From: Haliea sp.
Lineage (GTDB): Bacteria; Pseudomonadota; Gammaproteobacteria; Pseudomonadales; Halieaceae
Length of the DNA: 64,000 bases
Reading direction: 5' to 3'
Assembly: GCA_030730585.1 (NCBI GenBank)
Contig: JANQUV010000010.1
Span: forward strand, 52,907 to 116,906
The notes beneath the pieces are model-generated. The model searched no databases and was not told where the DNA came from. It saw only the letters and a program-made list of their open reading frames with translations. The position numbers were made by a program, and so were the translations under genes. This document shows, piece after piece, positions 52,085-61,743 of the stretch (the first letter of the stretch is position 1; each line of letters opens with the position of its first letter).

Positions 52085-53602
52085 TTACGGCACCTGCGAC
52101 TGCCATTGCAGGGGCGCCACGGCACGAATGCGCTCGGCATCTTCAGGCAGCAGGAAGCCGCCTTCGAGTGCACGGTCGAGTGATTCCGCCACCGCAGCTT
52201 CGTAGCCGGCCTGGTCGACATACAGCGATGCCATGCGCGCCGCATCGAACAGCACGGTAGTGCCAAACAGGAAGCACAAGCGGTCGCCGTCCTGACCCTC
52301 ACCCGACAGCACAGCAGCCGGCGCATCAACCCACGGCGTGCGCACGCCACCTTGTACGTTGCCCTGATCATCCTTGATAAATGCTGTGCCGCTATCGTTC
52401 ACCGCAAGCAGCTCTTCGGTGGGCGGTGGTGTGCCTTCGCGCACCCAGGTATCCAGAGAGCGCAGTGCGGCGCCGAACGTCCAGGCCATCGGCCCGGCAT
52501 TCACCGGGCGCGCACAGTTCAGGAAGCCGGGAATGCCGTTGGCTTCTTCTACCAGCATAAAGCGTGGGTCTACCCCGCTGTCCTCGCGGCCGATGATAAA
52601 GGAGTAGTAGTCTCCGTGCGCTGTACCTGCTACCTCCCACAGGCGGAAGAGGTCGGTATCGGGCTGGCGGTCATTGATGGCGCCCAGCAGCAGAACATCG
52701 GTTTCTGTTTGGAAATTGAATACCGGGGCATTCAGGTCGGTGCGAATGCGCACGCTCTCCGGTGTTCCTATCTCTGTTTCCGGTTCTTGCGACAAAGGCG
52801 AGCTGCCGTCACCACGGCTGTGCACCATATAGCCATCAAAGGTGTTGTATAGCGGGTGCACGGCGTTGATGTAGGTCACCAGGCGCCCTGCAGACTGCGA
52901 TTCGCCCAGCGCCAGTATGTAATCTACCTGCAAGCCATCGAGCATGTCGACCTCACCGGGGCTGCGCAGAGCCCGCGCGGCCTGCGAGAACATGTCGTAG
53001 GAGAAGCTGTCACCGGGGTGCTCCAGGCTGCCATAGCGGGCAGGATTTATCGCTTTCAGGTGTAGCGGTGCAACCGGTGTACTCGAGCCCTCAATGCCAA
53101 CGCGCTGTGCCGATACGCCCACCCAGACGTGGCCCTGACGAAGCATTTCAACATGGCCGGAACCGTAGGAGGGCCCCGTGTCAAAACCCGCCGTGACGTT
53201 CAGCCACTCGAGCAATACGGTGCCACTGAACTCGGCATCGTTAATAGGGCGGTAGATCACCACGCGCGTGCGGTAGTTTGCGCTGCCGGTCGGTTCAATT
53301 TCCCAAGCGCCGTCGCTGCCGAGCTCATTCAGGTTGCTGAACCCCGTTGCTTCTCCCGACAGGAAGAACTCTCGCTGCTCGTAGCCCACGTCTGCCAGGT
53401 CAAAGGTTGTTGAGAGCAGGAACAAATCACCTTCTGCGGGCGGGTCGGACACTTCAGGCTGAGCGATAGGAAGGAAGTCAGGCTCTACCGGCGGCGGTGG
53501 CGGCGGGGGTGCGGGCGCCGTATCGTTACTATCGCTGCAGGCGGTTAACAGTAGTGTAGACAATCCCAGGGCAAGGGCCCAGCGGTTGGCAGTCAGGTTC
53601 AT
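52085..53602 (-). CDS. Predicted lipoprotein with alpha/beta-hydrolase-like domain
   Basis: This 505-residue exported protein has a lipoprotein signal (TLLLTACSDS, Cys22) and a linker with seven consecutive prolines. A large domain resembles the alpha/beta hydrolase domain family seen in many marine proteobacteria. The likely nucleophile elbow is ALGESQSAGRL, and a late EVAGTAHGDYY may hold the histidine. The catalytic assignment is inference. The ATG has a strong GAGGAG ribosome site seven bases upstream. It is divergent from htpG and monocistronic. The substrate is unknown. Confidence 0.75.
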   Translation of the reverse strand: MNLTANRWALALGLSTLLLTACSDSNDTAPAPPPPPPPVEPDFLPIAQPEVSDPPAEGDLFLLSTTFDLADVGYEQREFFLSGEATGFSNLNELGSDGAWEIEPTGSANYRTRVVIYRPINDAEFSGTVLLEWLNVTAGFDTGPSYGSGHVEMLRQGHVWVGVSAQRVGIEGSSTPVAPLHLKAINPARYGSLEHPGDSFSYDMFSQAARALRSPGEVDMLDGLQVDYILALGESQSAGRLVTYINAVHPLYNTFDGYMVHSRGDGSSPLSQEPETEIGTPESVRIRTDLNAPVFNFQTETDVLLLGAINDRQPDTDLFRLWEVAGTAHGDYYSFIIGREDSGVDPRFMLVEEANGIPGFLNCARPVNAGPMAWTFGAALRSLDTWVREGTPPPTEELLAVNDSGTAFIKDDQGNVQGGVRTPWVDAPAAVLSGEGQDGDRLCFLFGTTVLFDAARMASLYVDQAGYEAAVAESLDRALEGGFLLPEDAERIRAVAPLQWQSQVP

Positions 53603-53625
53603 TGCGTACTCCTCATTGTTATCAG

Positions 53626-53641
53626 GCTAATATGCATTAGC
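53626..53641. promoter_or_regulatory. Inverted repeat between lipoprotein gene and htpG
   Basis: GCTAAT (53626-53631) and ATTAGC (53636-53641) surround four central bases. It lies five bases from the htpG heat-shock -35 and about 25 bases before the divergent lipoprotein ATG, a position suited to an operator. Confidence 0.4.
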
Positions 53642-53645
53642 ATGA

Positions 53646-53674
53646 CTTGAAATACCAGCTTCCAGCCCCCATCT
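53646..53674 (+). promoter_or_regulatory. Heat-shock (sigma-32) promoter of htpG
   Basis: CTTGAAA (53646-53652), a 14-base spacer and CCCCATCT (53667-53674) match the RpoH consensus almost exactly. Transcription would start near 53681, about 50 bases before the htpG ATG. This rules out the upstream track start. Confidence 0.88.
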
Positions 53675-53730
53675 GTCCAACTTGCCAACGGCATTATTGT
53701 TATCAACCTGCCACTACTCGCGAGGGACCT

Positions 53731-55662
53731 ATGACTGCGGATGTGAAGAAAGAAACCCTTGGCTTCCAGACGGAAGCGCGTCAACTGCTACACCTGATGA
53801 TTCACTCTTTGTACAGCAACAAAGAGATTTTTCTTCGTGAACTGATTTCCAACGCCTCTGATGCCATCGACAAATTGCGCTTTGCCGCACTGTCAGACGA
53901 CTCATTGCTCGAAGGGCAGGGCGAATTTGCTGTGCAGGTGGATGTCGACAAGGAAGCCAACACCATTACCTTGAGTGACAACGGTATCGGTATGACCCGG
54001 GCGGAGGTGATCGAGAACCTGGGTACCATCGCCAAGTCGGGCACGGCGGCCTTTCTGGAAGGGTTAAGCGGTGACCAGAAGAAGGACTCCCAGCTGATTG
54101 GTCAGTTTGGTGTGGGTTTTTACTCGGCTTTCATTGTTGCTGATCGGGTGGAAGTGCATACACGCAAAGCCGGCGCCGATGCGGATACGGGCGTGCTTTG
54201 GGAATCGCACGGTGAGGCTGAGTTCACGATAGAAGGCCGCAGCAAAGACACTCGTGGCACTCGAATTACCTTGTTCCTGAAGCCGGCCTGTAGCGAGTTT
54301 GCCGACGACTGGCGCGTACGCAGCGTGATCAAAAAATACTCCGATCACATTTCCGTACCCGTCATGATGCTGGAGGCGGTAACGCCCGCTGACGGTAGCG
54401 AGGCAGGAGAAGAAGCCGACGCCGAGCCAGCAGCAGCGCCCGAGTACAAGCCAGTCAATGAGGCCACGGCGTTGTGGACACGCTCGCGCAATGATGTCAG
54501 CGACGAGGAGTACACCGAGTTTTATCGCCATGTGTCCCACGACTTTGATCAGCCTTTGAGCTGGAGCCATAACAAGGTGGAGGGCAAACAGGAATACACC
54601 AGCCTGCTGTATATTCCACGCCGGGCACCGTTTGACCTATGGAACCGCGACATGAACCGCGGCCTCAAGTTGTATGTGCAGCGCACGTTCATCATGGACG
54701 ACGCCGAGCAGTTCCTGCCACTGTACCTGCGCTTTGTGAAAGGCGTGGTGGATTCGAATGATTTGCCGCTAAACGTGTCACGTGAAATTTTACAGCAAGA
54801 CGGCGCGGTGGATGCCATGCGTAGTGCTTTGACCAAGCGCGTGCTGGATATGCTGGCCAAGCTGGCGAAGAAAGAAGGCGACGACTACGCATCCTTCTGG
54901 AAAGAGTTTGGCCAGGTGTTGAAAGAAGGCCCGGCAGAAGACTTCGGCAACCGCGAAAAAATTGCCAGTTTGTTGCGTTTCAGCACGACGCATACTGATC
55001 TGCCAGAGCAGGGCCAGTCGCTAGCGGCGTATGTTGAACGCATGCAAGAAGGGCAGGAGAAGATCTATTACGTGGTTGCCGAGAATTTCAACACGGCACG
55101 CAAGAGCCCGCATCTAGAGGTGTTTCGCAAGAAGGGTATTGAGGTGCTGCTGCTGTGCGACCGCGTCGATGATTGGTTGATGAATCAGCTGCAAGAGTTC
55201 GATGGCAAGAAGCTGCAGGACGTTGCACGCGGCGCGTTGGACCTGGATGACGATTCCGAAGAGGCAAAGGCCGAGCAGGAGAAGGTCAAGCAGACCAGCG
55301 AAGCGCTGGTTGAGCGCCTGACCAGTGCACTGGGCGAGGCGGTTTCGGAGGTTCGCGCATCAACAAGGCTGACTGAGTCGCCAGCGTGCCTGGTGGTAGG
55401 CGATTTCGACATGGGTGCGCAGATGAAGCGCATTCTGGAGGCGGCTGGGCAGCCGGTGCCGGAGAGCAAGCCCATTCTGGAGATCAACCCCTCGCACCCC
55501 TTGCTGCAGATGTTGGATGGCGAGCAGGACGAGGCACGTTTCGGTGACTTGGCCTTGGTCATTCTGGACCAGGCGACTCTCGCTGAGGGCGGTCAACTGG
55601 AAGATCCTGCAAGCTTTGTCAGCCGTCTCAACAGCCTGTTGCTGCAACTGAGCAAGAGCTGA
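53731..55662 (+). CDS. htpG: Hsp90-family chaperone HtpG
   Basis: This cytoplasmic ATP-dependent chaperone has 643 residues. The N-terminal GHKL ATPase motifs are all present: [32 protein letters not shown] and [11 protein letters not shown]. The middle domain has NVSREILQ and the C-terminal dimerisation domain ends the protein. The track start at 53647 lies inside the heat-shock promoter; ATG 53731 has GAGGGA before it and fits the family N-terminus. Confidence 0.97.
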   Translation: MTADVKKETLGFQTEARQLLHLMIHSLYSNKEIFLRELISNASDAIDKLRFAALSDDSLLEGQGEFAVQVDVDKEANTITLSDNGIGMTRAEVIENLGTIAKSGTAAFLEGLSGDQKKDSQLIGQFGVGFYSAFIVADRVEVHTRKAGADADTGVLWESHGEAEFTIEGRSKDTRGTRITLFLKPACSEFADDWRVRSVIKKYSDHISVPVMMLEAVTPADGSEAGEEADAEPAAAPEYKPVNEATALWTRSRNDVSDEEYTEFYRHVSHDFDQPLSWSHNKVEGKQEYTSLLYIPRRAPFDLWNRDMNRGLKLYVQRTFIMDDAEQFLPLYLRFVKGVVDSNDLPLNVSREILQQDGAVDAMRSALTKRVLDMLAKLAKKEGDDYASFWKEFGQVLKEGPAEDFGNREKIASLLRFSTTHTDLPEQGQSLAAYVERMQEGQEKIYYVVAENFNTARKSPHLEVFRKKGIEVLLLCDRVDDWLMNQLQEFDGKKLQDVARGALDLDDDSEEAKAEQEKVKQTSEALVERLTSALGEAVSEVRASTRLTESPACLVVGDFDMGAQMKRILEAAGQPVPESKPILEINPSHPLLQMLDGEQDEARFGDLALVILDQATLAEGGQLEDPASFVSRLNSLLLQLSKS

Positions 55663-55670
55663 ACTCTCTC

Positions 55671-55706
55671 TGTGCCGGGGGCGCTGCTTGCCACGTCCCC
55701 GGCACA
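55671..55706 (+). terminator. Hairpin after htpG
   Basis: Perfect ten-base arms TGTGCCGGGG and CCCCGGCACA are separated by a 16-base loop, eight bases after the htpG stop. No T-run follows, so termination may need Rho or the element may only protect the mRNA end. Confidence 0.5.
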
Positions 55707-55754
55707 GTGCCAAGCTGCTGTAAAGCCGGGCCAAGCAGAATCAGGGAGTACGCT

Positions 55755-56807
55755 ATGCCGCGATCGCATCGAGTCGCCGTTCTGGGAGGGGGTAGTTTCG
55801 GTACGGTTATCGCCAATATCGTAGCCTGCAACGGGCACCGCGTTGCGCTTTGGGGTCGGAATGTCGAACGCGTCGCTACCATCAACGAAAAGCACGAAAA
55901 CACCGACTATTTGCCCGGCTATCATCTCGACTCGCGTCTTCGCGCAACAACCTCACTGGCGGATGCCGTGACCGACACGGACATCGTTTTTGTCGCGGTG
56001 CCCAGTGCTTCGTTTCGCGAAATTGTGCGTGCAGTCTACTCGTTGGTGAGCCCGCAGACGCTGTTGGTAAGTTTGACCAAGGGCATTGAGCCGGGTGGTT
56101 TTCGCTTGATGAGCGATATTCTGCGTGAGGAAATGCCCAACAATCCACGGGCGGTGCTCAGCGGCCCCAACCTGGCCAGTGAAATTGCCGCGGGGCACGT
56201 GACGGGCTCGGTGGTGGCGAGTGACAGCGATGCGCTGAATGAGCAACTGCATGACCTGCTCCACAGCGAGCGTTTTCTGGTGTACGCCTCGCGTGATATG
56301 TATGGGGTTGAACTGGGTGGCGCGCTGAAGAATGTGTACGCGATATTGGCTGGCTTGGGCGCTTCGCTGGCGTTCGGAGAGAACACAGTGGGCATGCTAC
56401 TTACCCGTGCCTTGGCCGAAATGTCGCGTTTTGCGGTGCAGATGGGCGCAAACCCCTTAACCTTTCTGGGGCTTGCTGGCGTGGGTGATTTATTTGTGAC
56501 CTGTTCTTCACCTTTGTCACGTAATTACCGTATCGGTTTCGCTGTGGGCAGTGGAGAATCCTTGACCGCGGCGTTGGAGGGCATGGATCAGGTGGCGGAA
56601 GGCATCAATACGCTGGCATTGCTGAAAGCTGAAGCAGATCGGCGGGCAGTGCACATGCCGCTGGTCAATGGTTTGTACGGCATTCTGCATGAGCAGCGGC
56701 CGGTGTCAGAGATCTTCAGTGATATGATGTCACGCGAGCAGGCTCGGGACGTCGAGTTTGTCGTGGGCGAATCTCGCCCAGCACAGTCGGCAAGGAGAAA
56801 CGGTTGA
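55755..56807 (+). CDS. gpsA: Glycerol-3-phosphate dehydrogenase [NAD(P)+]
   Basis: GpsA reduces dihydroxyacetone phosphate to sn-glycerol-3-phosphate for phospholipid synthesis. The 350-residue protein has an N-terminal Rossmann motif GGGSFGTVIAN, SLTKGIEP, SGPNLASEIAAG, GGALKNVYAILAG (catalytic lysine) and GVGDLFVTCSS. The track start at 55707 lies in the hairpin; ATG 55755 has AGGGAG upstream. Its stop overlaps the next gene's TTG by four bases. Confidence 0.95.
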   Translation: MPRSHRVAVLGGGSFGTVIANIVACNGHRVALWGRNVERVATINEKHENTDYLPGYHLDSRLRATTSLADAVTDTDIVFVAVPSASFREIVRAVYSLVSPQTLLVSLTKGIEPGGFRLMSDILREEMPNNPRAVLSGPNLASEIAAGHVTGSVVASDSDALNEQLHDLLHSERFLVYASRDMYGVELGGALKNVYAILAGLGASLAFGENTVGMLLTRALAEMSRFAVQMGANPLTFLGLAGVGDLFVTCSSPLSRNYRIGFAVGSGESLTAALEGMDQVAEGINTLALLKAEADRRAVHMPLVNGLYGILHEQRPVSEIFSDMMSREQARDVEFVVGESRPAQSARRNG

Positions 56808-57391
56808 AGTTTACCGCGCACTATTGGAACACAGCAGGCTTGTTGCTGATTTGGGCTGTTGCTTTTGGCGCGCAGGCCGAAAGCCGCGAGGCCTACCATC
56901 CTGAGGCGCTGCTGGGAGAAGTGGCATCATTTCCTCATGCACTCCCTATCGCGCGCAAGGTAGAGACGGCGCGTGATCATGAGATTGGCCTGGGGCCTAT
57001 TCAGAAATTGAAGGGCGACTGGGTGTTCCGCAGCAGCGTGCGCCTGGACGGCGAGTTGCAGCGTGTCACCTGGCAGATCGTCGACGGATTCGCCTCCCGT
57101 GAGCTGCTGCAGCGGCTGGAGGCCAGCCTGATGCAGCAAGGGGAGGCGTTGCTGCTGTTTGCCTGCGACGGCCGCTCTTGTGGGTCGGGTTCACAATGGG
57201 CTAACCGCGTGTTTGGCCAGCGTCTTTTGTATGGGCGAGCTGACGACCAAAGCTATCGAGTGTATGCGTTGGATGGGCCCCATGGGGGTTACCGGGTGTT
57301 GCTGTATAGCGGCGCACGTTCAGCAGACAGGCAGTACCTGCATGCTGAAATTCTCACTTTGGCCGTCGGCGCCACCGACAGTGCACTTTAG
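56804..57391 (+). CDS. Exported DUF4892-like protein
   Basis: This 195-residue secreted protein of unknown function has a signal peptide (about 1-25, ending AQA). The segment [17 protein letters not shown] followed by [13 protein letters not shown] is the pattern I associate with DUF4892 proteins of pseudomonads. Two cysteines in that segment could form a disulfide. It starts at TTG overlapping gpsA, so it is translationally coupled, and its end overlaps the convergent folE by four bases. Confidence 0.72.
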   Translation: MKFTAHYWNTAGLLLIWAVAFGAQAESREAYHPEALLGEVASFPHALPIARKVETARDHEIGLGPIQKLKGDWVFRSSVRLDGELQRVTWQIVDGFASRELLQRLEASLMQQGEALLLFACDGRSCGSGSQWANRVFGQRLLYGRADDQSYRVYALDGPHGGYRVLLYSGARSADRQYLHAEILTLAVGATDSAL

Positions 57392-57936
57392 CGGCGTAGC
57401 TGCAGCAGGGACAGGAATTCATCTCGCGTCTTTTGCTCGGTTCGGAATGTACCGAGCATGGCAGAGGTTTTCATTACGGAGTTCTGCTTTTCCACGCCGC
57501 GCATCATCATGCACATGTGCTGTGCCTCAATAATTACGCCCACACCCTCTGCATCAGTCACGTCCATGATGGTTTGTGCAATTTGCGTTGTGAGGGATTC
57601 CTGAATTTGCAGGCGTCGTGCAAACACATCCACGATACGCGCTACTTTCGACAACCCCAGTACTTTACCGGTAGGGATGTAAGCTACGTGGCATTTGCCA
57701 ATAAAAGGTAGCAGGTGGTGCTCGCAGAGCGAATACATCTCTACATCCTGCACCAATACCATTTCACTGGAATCGGAAGGAAACAGTGCGTTGTTGACGA
57801 CATGCTCAACCGACTGATGGTAGCCGCGTGTGAGAAATTCAAAGGCCTTGGCGGCACGCTTTGGTGTGTCAGTAAGGCCCGGGCGCGATAAATCCTCGCC
57901 GATTGCCTTGATGATATTTGCCCATTCTTGTTCCAT
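57388..57936 (-). CDS. folE: GTP cyclohydrolase I
   Basis: FolE makes 7,8-dihydroneopterin triphosphate, the first step to folate. The 182-residue protein has the family segments [27 protein letters not shown] (zinc Cys and His), [17 protein letters not shown] and [13 protein letters not shown] (second zinc cysteine). All zinc ligands are intact. A GGGGAG ribosome site precedes the ATG. Confidence 0.96.
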   Translation of the reverse strand: MEQEWANIIKAIGEDLSRPGLTDTPKRAAKAFEFLTRGYHQSVEHVVNNALFPSDSSEMVLVQDVEMYSLCEHHLLPFIGKCHVAYIPTGKVLGLSKVARIVDVFARRLQIQESLTTQIAQTIMDVTDAEGVGVIIEAQHMCMMMRGVEKQNSVMKTSAMLGTFRTEQKTRDEFLSLLQLRR

Positions 57937-58033
57937 GCGTCTTCTCCCCTGACTACCGCCTTATCTGCGGGTCGGCGATAGTAGCAACCGGCCCCAGTGA
58001 AGGCAAACCGAGAGGCTACTTCCGTCGCAACGG

Positions 58034-58981
58034 ATGGATTACACTCGCGCCATCTTGAAGAGTCCGGTACGCATGAACAGCATTAAAAGCGCGAGTACGG
58101 TTGGTGAGGCACTTGAGCAGGTCATGGCCGCGTTGCAGGGCTCTGAGGCGTATTATGGCCACGGTACTGACAATGCGTGGGACGAAGCGGTGCAATTGGT
58201 GCTCTGGAGCGCTGGTTTGCCGGCAGACAGTGATGACAGCGTGCTGCCGCTGCCCCTCTCCGCGGCGCAGGCCCTCAGCGTGGCAGAAGTGTTGCGGCGC
58301 CGTATTGAAGAGCGTGTGCCGCTGCCTTATTTGACGGGTGAAGCTTGGTTTGCGGGTTTGCGCTGGCAGTGCGACCCGCGCGCTATCATTCCCCGGTCAC
58401 CCATCGCTGAGTTACTGCAAGCGGGCTATCGACCTTGGTACCGGGGCCCCAGCCCCTCCCGTATTCTGGACCTGTGCTGCGGGGGCGGCTGCATTGGCCT
58501 TGCCACGGCCTGGTATTTGCCCGATGCGCGGGTAGACCTGTTGGATCTGGACGCCGAGGCGCTCGCTCTGGCGGCGGAAAACGCGCAAGCGCTCGGGCTG
58601 ACAGATCGCGTGCGGCTGCTACAGTCTGACCTGTTTGCGGCGGTGCCCGGTGAGCGGTATGACATCATCGTCAGCAATCCACCTTACGTCGATGACGCAG
58701 ACCTGTCCTCCATGCCCGCTGAATATGCGCATGAGCCTGCGCTGGCCTTAGGGTCCGGTGCGGATGGCCTGGACTTGACTCGACGCATTCTCGCCCGTGC
58801 CGCGGACTATTTACAGCCACACGGCTTGCTGGTTGTGGAAGTGGGAAACAGCTGGGAGGCGCTGGAGAAAGCCTTTCCTCAGCTACCGTTTACCTGGCTG
58901 GAATTCGAGCATGGTGGGCACGGTGTCTGCGTTCTCAGCGCGCAGGAATTACGCCAAAATCAGTCAAGCCTGCAGGAATAG
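58034..58981 (+). CDS. prmB: Ribosomal protein L3 N5-glutamine methyltransferase PrmB
   Basis: PrmB methylates a glutamine of ribosomal protein L3. The 315-residue frame shows YYGHGTDNAWDEAVQLVL, a PrmB hallmark. The SAM motif is LDLCCGGGCIGLATAW, and the catalytic VSNPPYVDDADL follows, then EYAHEPALALGSGADGL. An ATG at 58073 gives 302 residues and is a possible start; neither has a strong ribosome site. The longer form aligns better in length with E. coli PrmB (310). It precedes aroC, a frequent neighbour. Confidence 0.93.
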   Translation: MDYTRAILKSPVRMNSIKSASTVGEALEQVMAALQGSEAYYGHGTDNAWDEAVQLVLWSAGLPADSDDSVLPLPLSAAQALSVAEVLRRRIEERVPLPYLTGEAWFAGLRWQCDPRAIIPRSPIAELLQAGYRPWYRGPSPSRILDLCCGGGCIGLATAWYLPDARVDLLDLDAEALALAAENAQALGLTDRVRLLQSDLFAAVPGERYDIIVSNPPYVDDADLSSMPAEYAHEPALALGSGADGLDLTRRILARAADYLQPHGLLVVEVGNSWEALEKAFPQLPFTWLEFEHGGHGVCVLSAQELRQNQSSLQE

Positions 58982-59018
58982 CGTATACTGCTCCATTTGC
59001 GTTTTAGAGTGATAAACA

Positions 59019-60125
59019 ATGTCCGGCAATACCCTCGGCAAGCTGTTCACGGTGACCAGCTTTGGTGAAAGTCACGGCCCTGCGCTGGGCTGTATCGTAG
59101 ACGGCTGCCCCCCGGGCTTGAGCCTGACCACCTCAGATATGCAGCGTGACCTCGACCGGCGTAAGCCGGGTACATCGCGTTACACCACGCAGCGGCGTGA
59201 AGCGGATGAGGTACAGATTCTTTCCGGTGTGTTTGAGGGGCGGACAACCGGCACGTCGATCGGCTTGCTGATCGCGAACACCGACCAGCGTTCGAAGGAC
59301 TACTCGAATATCGCCAACACGTTTCGCCCGGCTCATGCGGACTACACCTATCAGCAAAAATATGGTTTTCGCGATTATCGTGGTGGGGGGCGTTCTTCAG
59401 CGCGCGAAACGGCGATGCGCGTGGCAGCCGGTGCCATTGCGCGCAAGTTTTTGTACGAACGCTACGGCATTCTGATTCGCGGCTACCTCGCACAGCTAGG
59501 GCCTATCCGCGCCGAAACCCTACAGTGGAGCAGCGTTGAAGAGAACCCCTTCTTCTGCCCAGACCCGTCCAAGGTGGGTGAGATGGAAGCGTATATGGCG
59601 GCGTTGAACAAGCGCGGTGATTCCGTTGGTGCGCGCATCAATGTGGTGGCCAGTGGCGTTATGCCTGGGCTGGGAGAGCCGGTGTTCGATCGTCTGGATG
59701 CCGATATCGCGCATGCCATGATGGGTATCAATGCGGTCAAGGGCGTGGAGATTGGTGCCGGTTTTGCGGTGGTTGAACAGCAGGGCAGTGAGCACCGTGA
59801 CTTGCTGACCCCCGCAGGCTTTGTCGGCAATAATGCGGGCGGGGTGCTGGGGGGGATTTCCAGTGGTCAGGACATCACGGTCAGCCTGGCACTTAAACCC
59901 ACCTCAAGCATTCGCCAGCCCGGTGCCACTATTGACACATCCGGCGCAGCCATGGAAATGGCCACGCACGGGCGTCATGATCCCTGTGTGGGTATTCGGG
60001 CAACGCCTATTGCGGAAGCGATGCTGGCCATCGTATTGATGGACCATGTGCTGCGCCATCGCGGGCAGAACATGGATGTTGAGTGTGCGACGCCGGTGCT
60101 TCCGGCGTCAGCACCGGCTCGCTAG
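59019..60125 (+). CDS. aroC: Chorismate synthase
   Basis: AroC is the last shikimate-pathway enzyme, converting EPSP to chorismate with reduced FMN. The 368-residue protein has the three family signatures: [36 protein letters not shown] and [17 protein letters not shown]. Length is standard. It is followed eight bases later by a small membrane gene. Confidence 0.97.
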   Translation: MSGNTLGKLFTVTSFGESHGPALGCIVDGCPPGLSLTTSDMQRDLDRRKPGTSRYTTQRREADEVQILSGVFEGRTTGTSIGLLIANTDQRSKDYSNIANTFRPAHADYTYQQKYGFRDYRGGGRSSARETAMRVAAGAIARKFLYERYGILIRGYLAQLGPIRAETLQWSSVEENPFFCPDPSKVGEMEAYMAALNKRGDSVGARINVVASGVMPGLGEPVFDRLDADIAHAMMGINAVKGVEIGAGFAVVEQQGSEHRDLLTPAGFVGNNAGGVLGGISSGQDITVSLALKPTSSIRQPGATIDTSGAAMEMATHGRHDPCVGIRATPIAEAMLAIVLMDHVLRHRGQNMDVECATPVLPASAPAR

Positions 60126-60133
60126 GCGCTGCT

Positions 60134-60352
60134 GTGGCGCGCTCCCGGCGGCGGTATGTGCGCACCATTGTCTTGGGTATCTTGGCAATGGTTGCTTTGG
60201 TGTGGGGGGCTGTCGACAGCTTTGACGTCCCACTGGAGCGCATTTGGGATTTATTTAAACTGACGTTGACCGTGGTCGGCCTGCTGGTGCTTGCAGCTGC
60301 CGCGGCCGCCGCGGCCTGGATTGGCCTGCGCTGCCTGTCACGCAGGGGTTGA
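60134..60352 (+). CDS. Small two-helix membrane protein of unknown function
   Basis: This 72-residue predicted inner-membrane protein has a basic start (ARSRRRYVR), a first helix (TIVLGILAMVALVWGAV), a short polar loop and a second very alanine-rich helix. I choose the GTG at 60134, just after the aroC stop, over the track start inside aroC. Its 3' end overlaps the convergent gcvR by 15 bases. I do not recognise a family. Confidence 0.6.
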   Translation: MARSRRRYVRTIVLGILAMVALVWGAVDSFDVPLERIWDLFKLTLTVVGLLVLAAAAAAAAWIGLRCLSRRG

Positions 60353-60871
60353 GTGAGCGCCTAGGTCTATCTCCAGCGTCATCTGCTCTGCAATGCCGTC
60401 CAAGGCATCAGACAACGCTTCCTGAGAAGCTCCGCGAGGAATTTCTGCAAGGATTTCAGCGCGAAATAGCAGCTCTCCGCTCATGGGCGCACTACTCACC
60501 TCACTCTCCATCTCGATCACATTGACGTGTTCTGCGGCGAGCGCGCGGGAAATTTCCCGTACGATACCTGGGCGGTCTGGCCCCAGAACTGCCAGCGTGA
60601 TGCGCCGGCCCTCGGAGGCGGTCACACCGCCGGTGGCTGGTGTAACGCGCACGCTGATGCCGCTGCTCGCGAGGCCTTTCAGCGTGTGTTCCAGGTTGTC
60701 GCCGGTATCTTCGGGCAATGACACCAGCACCAAACCTGCAAATTTCCCGCCGAGCTGCGACAGGCGGCTTTCCTGCCAGTTACCGCCACAGCGTTCAATG
60801 GCACTGGACAGTTGTTCGACAAGGCCGGGGCGGTCGTCGCCGATAAACGTTACGATGAAAGAAGATTGCAC
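60338..60871 (-). CDS. gcvR: Glycine cleavage system transcriptional repressor-like protein GcvR
   Basis: This protein carries two ACT domains: one at about 2-75 (SFIVTFIGDDRPGLVEQL) and one at about 90-170 (ITLAVLGPDRPGIVREI). The DRPGL/DRPGI pattern is that of GcvR, which in E. coli binds glycine and antagonises GcvA. The track starts at ATG 60886, but GTG 60871 has GGAG seven bases upstream and gives 177 residues. No gcv gene is in the window, so the regulatory target here is unknown. Confidence 0.83.
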   Translation of the reverse strand: MQSSFIVTFIGDDRPGLVEQLSSAIERCGGNWQESRLSQLGGKFAGLVLVSLPEDTGDNLEHTLKGLASSGISVRVTPATGGVTASEGRRITLAVLGPDRPGIVREISRALAAEHVNVIEMESEVSSAPMSGELLFRAEILAEIPRGASQEALSDALDGIAEQMTLEIDLGAHSTPA

Positions 60872-60889
60872 AATCAGGCTCCACATTCG

Positions 60890-60930
60890 CTGCCACAGCC
60901 CGTATATTACCCTGCAACCCCCTGTGGCAG
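60890..60930. promoter_or_regulatory. Perfect 9-base inverted repeat in the gcvR/methyltransferase divergent region
   Basis: CTGCCACAG (60890-60898) and CTGTGGCAG (60922-60930) are perfect inverse copies with centres 32 bases apart, about three helical turns. Between them lies TATATTA, a possible -10 for either direction. Possible operator pair or RNA stem. Confidence 0.5.
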
Positions 60931-60942
60931 AAGGAAGCTAAG

Positions 60943-61740
60943 ATGAAATATGTAGTGGCATTGCTATTGGCTGCCGTCCTCGCGCCGGCGCACGCGGCTG
61001 TCGACTGGGATACGGCGCTTAATGGCGAGCAGCGCAGCGCAGAAAACAAGGCACGGGATAGCTTCCGTCACCCTCGCGAGACTCTGGAGTTTTTCGGTAT
61101 CAAGAAAGGTATGACCGTGGTGGAGTTGTCGCCAGGTGGTGGCTGGTACACCGAGGTACTGGCGCCACTGGTTACCGGCAACGGCCAGCTCTATGCAGCA
61201 CATTTTGGCCTTAACGCTTCATCCAATGCCTATTTCCGCAATGCCTTGGGTGGCTTCCTGCAGAAGCTGGCGACAAATAACGACCTGTACGGCCCTGTTC
61301 AGGTAACTCAGCTGGCACCGCCTGCCGAGACCACCGTAGCGCCTGTGGGCTCTGCGGACCTGATTGTGGCGTTCCGCAACATTCACAGCTGGCTGCGTAT
61401 GGGTAGCCTAGACGGCACGCTGGCAGCGGCGTTCACTGCGCTCAAGCCCGGTGGCGTATTTGGCGTGGTGCAGCACCGTGCGCCTTCTGGTGAGGACGTG
61501 GAAGCGATGGCCCGCACGGGCTACGTGACCGAGGCTTATGTGATTGCCGCAGCCGAAAAAGCCGGTTTCAAACTGGACGCTCGCAGTGAAATCAATGCCA
61601 ACCCGCGGGATACCGCCGATCACCCCAATGGTGTGTGGTCTTTGCCCCCTGCGTTGCGCGACGATGATGAAAATCGCGCCAAGTTCGAAGCTATTGGCGA
61701 GAGCGACCGGATGACCCTGCGTTTCATCAAGCCGGAGTGA
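60943..61740 (+). CDS. Exported SAM-methyltransferase-like protein
   Basis: This 265-residue protein combines a signal peptide (about 1-19, ending PAHA) with a class I methyltransferase-like fold. VVELSPGGGWYTEVLAP resembles motif I, DLIVAFRNIHSW motif IV, and ALKPGGVFGVVQHR the post-motif region. It resembles the predicted-methyltransferase group that often carries signal peptides. Since SAM is not expected in the periplasm, the enzymatic role is open. It is divergent from gcvR and starts a run of small genes. Confidence 0.78.
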   Translation: MKYVVALLLAAVLAPAHAAVDWDTALNGEQRSAENKARDSFRHPRETLEFFGIKKGMTVVELSPGGGWYTEVLAPLVTGNGQLYAAHFGLNASSNAYFRNALGGFLQKLATNNDLYGPVQVTQLAPPAETTVAPVGSADLIVAFRNIHSWLRMGSLDGTLAAAFTALKPGGVFGVVQHRAPSGEDVEAMARTGYVTEAYVIAAAEKAGFKLDARSEINANPRDTADHPNGVWSLPPALRDDDENRAKFEAIGESDRMTLRFIKPE

Positions 61741-61743
61741 GCC

